A stretch of DNA of 64,000 bases from Entophlyctis helioformis. Lineage: Eukaryota > Chytridiomycota > Chytridiomycetes > Chytridiales > Chytriomycetaceae. The position numbers and the translations under genes were made by a program. Each line of letters opens with the position of its first letter. Positions within the stretch are counted from its first letter, which is position 1. The DNA lies in the NCBI GenBank assembly GCA_025526915.1, contig JAHLKH010000014.1:157936-221935 (forward strand), written 5' to 3'. The notes beneath the pieces are model-generated. The model did no database searches. It saw nothing but the letters and a program-made list of their open reading frames with translations, and was not told the DNA's origin. Below, piece after piece: positions 1 to 10,140 of this stretch.

Positions 1-296
1 CTGCTGTTGGCTGGCTGGCTGAGCGGCAAGCGAGAGAGGTCGGTGGTGCGACGAGCGACGACGAGCAGGCCTGTGTGTGTGCACAGGCGGCGTGGATGTC
101 GGTGGTGCCAAGCAGCAAGCAGCGTTGCTGATGCAACAGCAGCTGCAGAACGAGAGCAGCAGAGAAAACAGGCAAGTTTGAGCAAGTCGCCGTTGCTGGT
201 TTGCTGATGGCGGCGGTGGGCAGCGTCGTACGGCACTCGGTGCCGCCGTTGCTGTGCTTGCATCGCGCAGTGTCTGAACCTTGCAAGGGCTCTCTC

Positions 297-380
297 GATC
301 GACCAATCACAGTGATCCCACCAAGATTGACCAATCACAGCGATTCCATCAAGATCGACCAATCACAGCGATCCCACCAC
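297..380 (+). repeat. three tandem 28-bp units, each with a CCAAT box
   Basis: Three consecutive 28-bp units (297-324, 325-352, 353-380) differ at only a few positions, and each carries GACCAATCACAG. CCAAT is the core bound by the fungal HAP/NF-Y complex (family knowledge). The array lies about 35-120 bp upstream of the ATG at 414, where promoter elements are expected. Promoter function is inferred. Confidence 0.6.
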
Positions 381-413
381 CAGTGGCAGTGGCGCTCTGG
401 CAACAGAGTTGGA

Positions 414-2161
414 ATGGACGAGCAACAGCCACCACATGCCGCTGTGCACCAGCAGGACGACATGGACGCAGCAGCCACCACAGAGCCAGCTCCCAGTCAA
501 GCAGACCCACAGGTCATCGACCCAACAGGGAAGTTTCTAGACTACGGCTTGGGCTTCCACTGCGACGATGGTTCATTTGAAGCATGACACTGGTGGACAA
601 GAAGAACCAAATACATTCGCTGCTGCCGCTCGTCAAGCTCACAGATGGCCCGCGTAAAGGCGTCATATGCGTCCAAGTGTCTCGCCTCCCCTTGGTTCTG
701 ACAAGCTTCATGCCAAGACGACTTGACAACAACGTCCCTGCTTTTGCCATCAAGGTGAAACTTGGCGGCCGTGAAGTATAGGTGGTGCCTCTTGACAGCA
801 TCGACAAGCTTCTCGTCATGCTCCCATGCCTCGAAGATCCCAGCAATCCTGACATCGTGATGCATGGCATTGCATCCTGATCCCTCGTTCAAGAGCAGCG
901 TCCTCCAACTCCTTGAGCACTATGCAAAGTACCGCGATCATCACAAGGTAAGTCTGATCACCCACAACGCACAATAAGCAGTGTAATCACTCACTGACTT
1001 CCAAACCTCACACGACAGTTTGGCGAGACAAGCGTCTTTGCAGCAGCCAACAGCCAGAATCTGGGCATGCTTGCGACACTTGATCCAACAGCAGAGTTTG
1101 CAGTCCCAGAAGGAGCGACCTTTACGCACCTGTATGGTCGCGCGCTTACGTCCTATCCCGTAGAGCAAGTAAGCTTACAAGCATGCAGACACACACTCTC
1201 CTTGACAATCAGCACTAACCATTGCATGCAACACAGCTGTTTAACGCGTGGCGAGACAGTTTACGACGGACTGGAAAGGGCCGGAATGACAAGTCAGACC
1301 TGGAAGAGTTCATGTCAGTCACACGACAGATGCAACTCATCTTCAAGATCAGGTGGATGGACGTTGAGCAGCGCGGATTCCTTGTTGAGCCATCCTCCAA
1401 ATGCCGGTAGGATATTCTCATAGGATGTGTATGCACTGATCGCACAGCAGACTGACTGCACAAACAGCACATACAAAACCTACAACAAATCCAACAACAT
1501 CTTTGTGTGGGGATCCATCAGCAATCCCATCCAGAAAGAGTATGCTGTGTATACAAAGGCAGCCAGGACAGAGGTTGACATGAGTGGGCAGAATTGCCGC
1601 AGGCATTCTGTGTGTATCGCCTCGACAGTTCTCAAAGTCAGACCAATCCAAGCGCGATGCCTTACAGTAGCTCGATGATACGCAGCAGCTGGACGATACG
1701 CCGAGTGATCCATCCACGTCCTTGTTGGTGAGCCGTCTGCCTCTTGTGCGATGGCTGTCAACAGTTGCGACTCTGTTGACACTGTGTGCCTTGACAATCT
1801 CGAGACGGCAGGACCTTGCGGCGAGCCTGGACAGCCAACCGTTGCTGTAGCTGCCACGCCAACAGCCAGCCGCCAAAGAGCGTCAAGCAAGCGGAAGAGA
1901 GCCAGCAGCAGATGCCAGTGCGTCTGTGCGGCTGTGACGACGGTCGTTCGGACATTGCAGCAGGCCGCCTCAGCAGCACGCACAAGTGCGCCGCCTGGAC
2001 GCAGAGGGACAGCAGCTGCAACAGGCAATGGCAGGACAGTTCTTCGTGACACTACCAACACGCAGACAACTGCTGCCCCTGGGACAGGCTCGGCAGACCA
2101 CAAGCCAGCGCCAAAGCGTCCACGGCTTGAGAAGGCATCGCCTGCAGGCTGCTCAGAGTGA
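414..2161 (+). pseudogene. unrecognised spliced gene, apparently degenerate
   Basis: I do not recognise the product. Coding character on the plus strand is supported by two clean GT-AG introns, 948-1018 (GTAAGT donor) and 1169-1236 (GTAAGC donor). They flank a 50-codon exon that joins in frame to both neighbours, ending at a stop at 1408-1410. Around this core the frame is broken: the reading from ATG 414 stops at 585-587, a further open stretch restarts in another frame at 584 and meets TAG at 779-781, and coding-like stretches resume at about 1427-1678 and 1751-2161 in different frames. The last piece ends with basic clusters (SSKRKRAS, APKRPRLEK) that resemble nuclear localisation signals. 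It could be a decaying member of a lineage-specific family or mobile-element ORF, or a real gene with more introns than I can resolve plus sequence errors. Confidence 0.35.
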
Positions 2162-2419
2162 CTGGGGAATTCGGACAAGAATATGAAATTGGATTCAAAA
2201 AGATTGGAAATTGGATGCCAAATTGAACAAAATTCGAGGCAAACCAGCCGACCAATCAGGTGCCGGCGCAGGGTTCTCTATGGGAACGAAATCAATTACC
2301 CCCTCCGTTGAAGCTTGTTGTTGGTTAAACCGTCGACTTTTGGTTTGACAAAGTCAGACCCGCTCGGACCACTCGGACCACTCGGACGTGCAGCGACAGA
2401 TCACGCACAGCAGCAGGCC
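2162..2419 (+). promoter_or_regulatory. AT-richer intergenic stretch upstream of the SRC1-like gene
   Basis: The composition shifts to A/T-rich sequence between the degenerate locus and the start codon at 2420. A CCAAT-type box (GACCAATCAGG) lies near 2251. No clear TATA element was seen. Assignment as the promoter of the downstream gene rests on position only. Confidence 0.4.
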
Positions 2420-5271
2420 ATGAACGACGCACCTGCAACGCCCGGCGCAAGCGGCGGCGAGCTGCCCGACTACCTGGCGCCAGACTTTGCGCCCGCAAAG
2501 GCCACCATCATGCAGCTGGTGCGCATCCTGACCAAGCACGACGTCGAGCTGCCCCCACCCGCCAGCGCAAGGAAGAGTACGTGCGGCTGTTCGAGTCGGC
2601 CATTGCCGCCAACAGGGACGTGCTGCTGCGTGCAAGGGCCCGCCCCACGCCAAAGCCCCCAAAGAACTCGGTCTTTGCCGTGCCGTCCAACCCGCCCGCG
2701 GTGCCCACGCCTCTGCGCCCAAGCTCGGCCTCCAACGTGCCTGCTCCGTCGTCGGCGTCGTCGTCGGCGCCGTTTTCTGTCAGCGGTGCCGGTGGGTCTG
2801 GTGTCGAGGCAGCGGCCGACACCAAGAAACGCATCCGTGCAACCCCGGCTCGCCAGGCTCCCGGCGGCTTTGTTGCACCCGACGCTGCAGACAATCCGTT
2901 CCTGGTGCCCTCGGTGCACAGCGGCGGCCCGTCGTCAACCGATGCCGATCTCGACACGGACGAGCATACCGCCGCAACAGCCGGCACGCCTCGCAAGCGT
3001 GTGGCCGTCAAGACGCCGCGTCGCTCGGCATCCCTCGCGGCTGTGTCAGGCTCGGCAAGACCTGCCGAGACGGACGATGATCAAGTGTTTTCCGACGAGA
3101 ATCCGTTCCAGGCCGCATCGCCCACCCGTGCGCCAGTGACGCTTGCCTCCGCCGCGTCGTCGTCCACGCCGCTCAAGTCGGTGCGCTCCAAGTCGGCCGC
3201 CAAGGCAAAGGGCTCGGTCGCCTTTGATCGCTCGGCCCTGTTGCAGCCTGCCATGCCAGAGTTTGGCGACCCCAACGACGCGACCATCGATCTGTCGTTT
3301 GCCGACACGGCCCACGGGTCTCCGTCTGCCTTTTCGCCTGCTGGATCGTCGCGCACGCTCACGGAGATCATGAACAGCATGGATGCTGCTCGGGAGCAGT
3401 CGGCCGTGCCTGTGCCTGAACGCCGTGTTGCTAGTGCGTCTGTCAGGCGTCGTCCGGCAGCCAAGAGTGCGTCGTCGTCTGCGTCCGACCACGAGACGGC
3501 ATCGGCATCTGCCCGCAAACCGGCCGTCGTTACCCTTGATCGTGCTGCCACTCTCACGACTGCACCTGTTCAGGCTCCAGGATCGCCGCTTCCCGCCCGC
3601 TTACAGTCCAGGGCGTCGCAGCGTGCCTCGGCAGCTCCTCGCCGCAAGCTTGTGCGCACCAGCAATGGCATCATCACGGCATCGTCGACTATCCAACGCG
3701 ACCTGTCCCTTGCACTCACGACTCTCGGTCTTGCTGCCACGGCCCTGTTTGTGCACTGGCTTGTGTTCTTGCACCCGTACCTGACCTACTGTGCGAACGG
3801 CTCTGCCTCGCTTGATGGCCAAGATGCAAAGAGTGTCCATGACCCGTACAGCCCCCATGCGTCGATCCATGCCAAATGGAACCCGCTTGCGTATGTGCTG
3901 CCAACGTGCATCAGCTGCCCAGACTACGCAGTGTGCTCTGCGCGCAACGTGACTGCATGCACGGACGAGCACATTCTCAAGCCCAGCCTGCTGGCACCCG
4001 TGTTCGGCTATGGCCCCGACGCCTTTTTCCCGCTCGCCCAGCCTCTTTGCGCGCCAGACACCGAACGGCTTGAAAAGGAAGCGCGTCGCCAGCAGCGCGT
4101 AACGGGTCTCATCAGCGTGCTGGACGACATGGTGCGCAACTGGATTGGACAGGCACAGTGCGGCGAGGTGCAGACTGGACCCGAGTTATACTGGGCCTGG
4201 TCGTCGGCAAGCAATGGACAGAGACGCCTCATTGGCATGCCGCTCTCGCTGGCACGATCGCAGCTGCGCGCAGCTGTGCCCAAGAAGTGGAGCGACGCGA
4301 CGTTTGACGAGCTGTGGAGCGCCGTGTTTTCGGTCGTGGCTACCAACCACGAGGGTGCTGGCTACGGCGCATGGAAGGCAAGCCAGCATGGATCTGTTGC
4401 ACCGAGTGGAGACCGTGGCGGCGACATGTCTCAACGCCAAGTGCCCGCGGTGCCTCTGTACACGGTCTTAGACGAGTCGACCCGCCAGAACCGTCTGCTG
4501 GTCTCCATCCACCCGCCAGTCATGTCGGTCTCGTGCCGCGTGCGTCGCGCCGCCTGGCGCTTCACTGTCGACTATGCACCCCACCTTGCGCTGAGCTGCG
4601 CCGCCATCATTGCTGCAGTCATTGCATACACGTTACGACTCCAGGCCGAGCAGGAGCGGCGCATCGTGTCCATCATTGTGGGCGACGTTCTCGACATGGT
4701 GCATGCCGAATCGGACTCGCACCACACGGACCCTGTGCGGCACCCGGCACCAGGCCTCTCCATCGCCAACCTGCACGACCATCTCATGCCAAGCTCGGTG
4801 AGCTCAGGCAACGCCGCGTCGACCGAGGCCGATGGCACGGACGAAGGCACCGGCACGCCCTACCAGACGTTTGCGGATGCGGGCGGACACACGGTCTGGG
4901 TTATTGGCGACACCGCCACGCGCAAACGCGTCTGGGCGGCCGTTTGCAAGGAGATGGGCAAGACGAGCACGGTGCGCAAGACGACGATGGAGGTGCGCGG
5001 CCAGCCACAGGATCTGTGGATGTGGGTAGCCAGCCATGCGCTGAGCCCGCGGAAACCCAAGGGTGTCTCTGCTGCGTCTGCTGCTGCCTCTGCTACTCCT
5101 GGACGATCGGTGTCTGGTTTGGGCTCGGGTGATGTACCCAAACGGCCCGTGTTTAGCGAGAGCGGTCCCAGCACTGGCGTTCCTCACGGAATCTTTGCGT
5201 TTGATAAGTCGGTCCAAGCCAAGGGCGACAGTGGTAGCAACACGGATCGATCTAAAGCGATCATTTTCTGA
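2420..5271 (+). CDS. SRC1: inner nuclear membrane protein, HeH/LEM plus MSC domain (Src1/Heh/MAN1 type)
   Basis: Members of this family sit in the inner nuclear membrane and tether chromatin and nuclear pores. ATG 2420 places a HeH/LEM-like helix-extended-helix motif (LPDYLAPDFAPAKATIMQL) at residues about 15-45, close to the N-terminus as in Src1/Heh2. A long Ser/Ala/Pro-rich linker with basic patches follows. The first membrane helix is near 3700-3770 (LGLAATALFVHWLVFLHPYL). A Cys-containing luminal MSC domain of about 250 residues comes next, then a second helix near 4580-4640 and a nucleoplasmic winged-helix-like tail. The frame is broken inside the HeH motif: residues before about 2552 and after about 2557 are in different frames. 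One extra C in the C5 run at 2552-2556 would give a continuous LPP-TRQRKEEYVRLFES. I treat this as one gene with an indel, real or artefactual. No intron is needed elsewhere. Confidence 0.85.
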
Positions 5272-5373
5272 GAGTGTGTTGTCTTGTTCTTTCCAAAGCC
5301 CCTTTTCTTCTCATCTTGCAAACCATGAAAGCTTTCTTCATTCCTCCTCTTGTTGAATGTTCCCTGATGATGC

Positions 5374-5404
5374 ACCACTACCACCACCACCACCACCACC
5401 ACGA
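5374..5404. repeat. CCA trinucleotide repeat
   Basis: A run of CCA/CCG-like triplets lies between the convergent 3' ends of the SRC1-like gene and the small membrane-protein gene. It is a simple-sequence tract with no coding role seen. Confidence 0.7.
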
Positions 5405-5429
5405 CGACGGATCATGCCGATGCGGGCCA

Positions 5430-6196
5430 TCACGGCATCGGAGCGACCTTGCTGTACGTCTCGCGACGCTCGATGCCGTACCCGCCATCATCGTCGGCCT
5501 CTGAGCTCCCCATGCCACCGCCGCTGTTGGCTCCCACATACAGCATCGCCTCGTCGACACTGGTCCACATGACGACTCCCTGCATGGCCCACAAGACAAT
5601 CATGCGTACGGTCGAGCCGGTGAGCACGCTGCAGCCGTACACGGACGTGTAGAGGCCGGCCACGCAAGATGTCTGGAACGCCCTGTACGTCAGAGCGAAC
5701 AGGATCGCGACAATGTTGGACAGGAGAATGGTGCCGGCCAGATGCTGTCAATGGACGCGTCAGTTGGCAATGCGAGGCGAGGCGAGGCGAGGCGAGGCAG
5801 GGGTTTGGCCAGCCATCTGCGAGACAGTCAAGGAGAGAGAGAGAGAAGGAGAGAGAGAAGGGAGGGAGGGGGAGAGCACGCACCACCACCGTGACGATAC
5901 GCCGCCGCCGCGGTGTGCGCGAGAAGCCAAAGAAAAAGTCGCTGGCGGCGAGGGCGGACAGGGCGAGTTGAAGGAAACAGGCCCAGAGGGACGAGTAGGC
6001 GTCGTAGACACTGGGCTGCGACACGAAGTGGTGGATGATGAGGCCGAAACAGGTCACCTGGACGAGCCCATGCCCCCGTGCGGTGGTGGGTGAGCAACGC
6101 GTAGATGTATGCATGGTGGGGACAGCCCAGGGCAGGACGCACCACTTGGAGGATGAGCGACCACGCATACAGCGTCGACGTGAGTATCCGGTACAT
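5430..6196 (-). CDS. small four-helix membrane protein, unrecognised family
   Basis: Three exons join in frame on the minus strand: 6146-6196, 5890-6057 and 5744-5430 (51, 168 and 315 nt), giving 177 residues. Four hydrophobic helices are visible: one spanning the exon 1/2 junction (SLILQ-VTCFGLIIHHF), LWACFLQLALSALAASDFFF, HLAGTILLSNIVAILFALTY, and VRMIVLWAMQGVVMWTSV. The C-terminal tail is acidic and Gly/Ser-rich. Intron 2 (5745-5889) contains GAGA and GAGGC simple repeats. The ATG at 6196 is the first in frame; an additional upstream exon cannot be excluded. I do not recognise the family and assign no function. The gene is convergent with SRC1 and lies just downstream of RPN3 on the same strand. 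Confidence 0.6.
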
Positions 6197-6334
6197 GGTC
6201 GGCCACCAAGACGCGCGCTGCGCTTGTCAAAAACGACGTCAACCGTTTGCGTCCAACAGGTTTCTTCATTCAAACCTCTTTCAAGCCAGTCAACCCATCG
6301 CATCGCGGCAGCGCACGAGGAACAGGACGGTATC

Positions 6335-8757
6335 TCAAAAGTCCATGTCCTCCTCCTCATCGTCAAGCTCGCCGTCGACAATGCCCTTGGCAAGCTTGCG
6401 CTCCTCCTCGAGCAGCTCGTTGGCCTTGGAAAGCTCCTTGCGATGCGCGTCGCTCGGGAACCGCAGCGCCTTGACCGACTCGTTGTGCAGGTTGAGGCAG
6501 AAACTGATGCGCTGGTGGAAGGCTCCCTGCGGCTCGTTGGTCGAGTAGAGATCCACATTTTCCTGTAAAAGGCGAATTCTATGATGAGCGTCACTGAATG
6601 GCATGGCAGTCTGGCTCGCATCAACTCACGTTGGACTTCATGAAGCCCTTCTCGTGGTCAATCGAGGCATCAATGACACCATCGCGGATAGCCTATGAGA
6701 GGACATGGGTCAGTTGGGCAGCCACAGGCAAAGCAAGTAAAGTGGCAGGCTGCAGCAATAATCCAACCTTGGCAACAATATATTCGGCATCCTCCTCGCT
6801 GTCGAGCTGCAGCTTGATGCAGATGTCGCGGAGCGAGATGCGCGAGTAGGCGAGCGAAATGCGGCGCACACCGGCCTTGATGACGTTGTGGCGCAGACGC
6901 AGAATGAGCGACAGGTTCTTGTCGTTGCGGAACACGGCGCCATACGTCGCCAGAGCCTCTTGGAACTTGGCAAGGTCACCAATGCGCACGGCCTGGGTAA
7001 TGCACAGATACGGCACCAGAGCCTTGCGGAGCGTGGGCTCGCGGAACGTTGAGCGCTCGGGGATCTCGCCCATCAGCAGCTGCACAATGATCGCAAGCTT
7101 GGTGACCTGGATTCAGACAGAAGAGCGTGATTGGGCGGTGCGGGTGTCAGTGGACAGCCCAGATCGAGTAAAGAGTGGATCAAGTACCCTACCGTCTGTT
7201 GAAAGCCAGCAGCAAAGTCGCTCTGGGGAGCCTTGCGGATGGCCTGAAGCAGGTGGCGGTGGGACGTGGAGTAGTCGAGCTGGATGGCACGAATCCGGCC
7301 TGTGACAATCAGATGAGCCCGATGCGTCAGTGCGAGGCAAAATGTATGGGCGATGGGGGTCAGAAGGTGCAGCCCACACACCGAGATAGTAGGTGTAGCG
7401 GGCAGCCTGGTTGTTGCCGACCGTCTCTGGGAACACGGCCTTGGACACCAGCTTGTCCGCCTGCTCGATCTGGTTGAGCTGCAGGTAGTTTCTGAGCAGG
7501 ATGTTGAGGATGGCGGCCTGGGTCTCGTCGTCGTGTCTGAGCGTGGCCGTGCGGTGGGCAGCCAGCAGCTGTGGGCGGATGTCGGCAAGGTGGCCCGACA
7601 GCTCATAGAGACGCGCGTGGTAGAAGAAGAGACGCGCGGTGATGGGGTCGAGCGTGCGACGGTTGAGCGACTGCACGGCTGCAACGAGCGAGTTTGACAG
7701 TTGGGTGGCCTGCGCGATCGCAGCACAGTCAGCCTCGCTGGAGTTTGGGACACGGCGCAGGCATTCTGGCGCTGCACCTGCTTCGCTTACAATCAAGTGG
7801 TGCTGCTGGTCGTGCAGGAAGACGAGCACGAGCAGAGCAAGGAACAGCTCGGTCTCTGGCCCAGCGGGCTTGGCAGCAGGCTTGGCGTCGTCCGCAGGCT
7901 CCATGTCAACATCGACCTTGGCACCGGCCTGTTCAAGCCAGCAGCCCAGCCATCCACGGCAAGCAGATGCGCAGTGTGCAGTGTTAGATGCATGCATGCA
8001 AGCATGCCACGCAGCCGAGTGCCGTGCGCAGGGCAGACGTACCGCCTCGAGGGCCTTGAGAAGAGAGCCGGCAATGGGCTGGTCTGCAAGGTTGGACGCG
8101 GTGCAAGGGCAGTTGAGCGACGCGACGTGAGCATATTGGTGACTGCGACACGGCAGCAGCACAGACGAGCAAGCACACGAGCAAGCCAACGAACCGGTGG
8201 ACAGGTGTGTGGTGATGGCCGTGACGAGCAGGGCCAGCGTGACCCTGTGGCGGACAGCGGCCGACGCGCGCACGGCACGCACAATGAAGCGAGACTCGAG
8301 CGACGAGGCACCGCGCTCGACGAGGCCGATGCTCTGCTTGATGTCTGCGGCAGGCGGCGTGTGGCAGGCGAGGGTCAGCACGGCGGGCAGGCAGGCATGT
8401 CGAGCCAGGCAGGCACGTCCAGGCACGTCCAGGCAGGCATGCGGCGGTCCGTGTGTCCGTGTGCAGCGGCCGCCAGTCCAGCATGACAAGGGTGCTGGTC
8501 GTGGTGCTGGTCGTGCGTGGTCGTGCGTGGTCGTGGTGGTGGTTCTGCAGCCGGCGGCAGACACGGCCAGGGTCGTGCGCGGCAGCCACGGCAGCAACTA
8601 AGGCAGGACTAGCACGCAGCAGCCACTCACCGGCAAGCACGGCCGCGTTGGCCTCTGCCAGCTTCTGCTCCTCGGTCTTGGCGGGCGGCTCGTCGACGGC
8701 CATGGCCTCGGCGTCCGTCTTGGGCGGTGGTGCTGCGGCTGCTGCGGGGGCGGGCAT
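6335..8757 (-). CDS. RPN3: 26S proteasome regulatory subunit RPN3 (PSMD3), PCI domain
   Basis: Rpn3 is a scaffold subunit of the proteasome lid, built of helical repeats ending in a PCI domain. Nine exons join in frame: 8631-8757, 8195-8344, 8043-8083, 7791-7928, 7382-7733, 7193-7299, 6768-7106, 6630-6692 and 6335-6562. They total 514 residues, the usual length for the family. The PCI region includes [18 protein letters not shown] (about 6790-6850). The C-terminus carries the family signature [20 protein letters not shown] and ends in an acidic EEEDMDF. The N-terminus is Ala/Pro-rich and acidic. The start codon at 8757 lies only 100 bp from the start of the divergent peroxiredoxin gene, so the two probably share regulatory DNA. 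Confidence 0.95.
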
Positions 8758-8857
8758 CGTGGTGGATCTGCAGTCGAACCGCGTCGCCCGTCTTTGGCTT
8801 GGTCTGGGTTTGCTTGGCCTGACTTGGCTTGCCCGCCAGATCGCCATTCCAGCCGCC
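8758..8857. promoter_or_regulatory. 100-bp divergent promoter region, RPN3 / peroxiredoxin
   Basis: Only 100 bp separate the RPN3 start codon (minus strand) and the peroxiredoxin start codon (plus strand). It must hold both core promoters unless the upstream coding ends contribute. It is rich in CTTGG/TTGGC repeats. No TATA box is evident, and the yeast proteasome control element GGTGGCAAA was not found. Confidence 0.5.
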
Positions 8858-10030
8858 ATGCTTGCGCTTGCTGCCCGCCGTGCCGCCCCGTCCGTGGCCG
8901 CCCGCTGTGCCGTTGCGGCTGCCCGCTCGGCCACTGCCAAGGCCGCCGTGTCGCCCGCCGTGCTGCCGTCCCTCGTGTCGCCCCTCGCGGCCCGCCTGCC
9001 CAGACAGCCGCAGCAGATGCCGTTCTCGTCGACGGCTGCTGCCCGCCACACGTTTGCCCAGGTCCAGGTGTGTGTGTGTGTGTGTGCCTGCCACATAGGC
9101 CTGCGTAGACCTGCCTGCAAAGGCCTGCCTGCGAGTGCCTGCCTGCATACACACGCTTGCTCACAGCGCTCTTCTCGCCGTGCACCAGAAACCGGCGCCT
9201 GGCTGGTCCGCCGACGCTGTGCTCGACGGCGAGTTCATCAAGCTGTCGTCCGCAGACTATACTGGCAAATGGCTGGTGCTCTTCTTCTACCCGCTCGACT
9301 GTGAGTGGGCACCCTGCGCTGCCTCGACTGGCATGCCACTCTGGCCATCCAGCATGCCACACGCTGACCTCCAGCCACCATCAGTCACGTTCGTGTGCCC
9401 GACAGAGATCATCGGCTTCAGCGAGCGTCTGGACGAGTTCAAGAAGCTCAACACAGAGGTCGTCGGCGTGTCCGTCGACTCCAAGTTCTCGCACCTCGCC
9501 TGGCTCAACATGCCGCGCAAGGACGGCGGCATCGCCGGCCTCAAGTACCCGCTGGGTGCGCGATCTCTCTCTCTCTCTCTCTCTCTCTACCCTTCTGTTC
9601 TTGCATTCGCACTCTCACACTCACACTCACACTCACACGCGCATCCCCTGCCAGTCGCCGACATCACCAAGAACATCTCGCACTCGTACGGCGTGCTCGC
9701 TGACTCGGGCGGCGACATTGGCCTGTCGCTCCGCGGCACCTTCATCATCGATCCCAAGGGCATCGTGCGCCAGATCACCATCAACGACACGAGCGTGGGC
9801 CGCAACATCGACGAGACTCTGCGTCTGGTCGAGGGCTACCAGTTTGCCGACCAGCACGGCGTACGTCTGCATGTGTATCCTGCCACGCCACATCGTGATC
9901 ATGGTCCTGATCCTGCCACTGACCCGCCCTTGCATCGCAGGAGGTCTGCCCGGCTGGCTGGCGCAAGGGCTCCAAGACCATGGTTGCCGACCCGGTCAAG
10001 TCCAAGGACTACTTCAAGGACAGCAACTAG
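8858..10030 (+). CDS. mitochondrial typical 2-Cys peroxiredoxin
   Basis: It reduces H2O2 and organic peroxides using a peroxidatic Cys regenerated through a resolving Cys and thioredoxin. Five exons: 8858-9061 or 9067, 9189-9300, 9385-9555, 9655-9860 and 9941-10030; all phases agree. Exon 1 encodes an Arg/Ala-rich, acid-free N-terminus ([17 protein letters not shown]), a typical mitochondrial presequence. Intron 2 splits the Phe codon of the peroxidatic motif FTFVCPT. The resolving Cys lies in HGEVCPAGW in the last exon, and the C-terminus ends KDYFKDSN, retaining the YF pair of eukaryotic enzymes. Substrate-loop residues [11 protein letters not shown] and the [12 protein letters not shown] segment are intact. 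The usual GGLG motif reads GGIAG. Introns hold GT and CT dinucleotide tracts. Confidence 0.95.
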
Positions 10031-10140
10031 ACGCAGACCGCATGTGGCTGATCCTGCACTCAATGAACCGTCCACCATTCATTCATATCCAACCGTCCCA
10101 TCGCTGTCGCTGTTGTCGCCACTCTCTCCCCAACACGCGT

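Noticed and set aside
542..892. Minus-strand 116-codon open frame with protein-like composition
   Set aside because: The plus strand has splice-site support directly downstream, and no introns or continuation were found for the minus-strand frame.
1391..1407. GTAGGAT...CATAG as a 17-nt intron joining 1390 to 1408
   Set aside because: Far below any plausible intron length.
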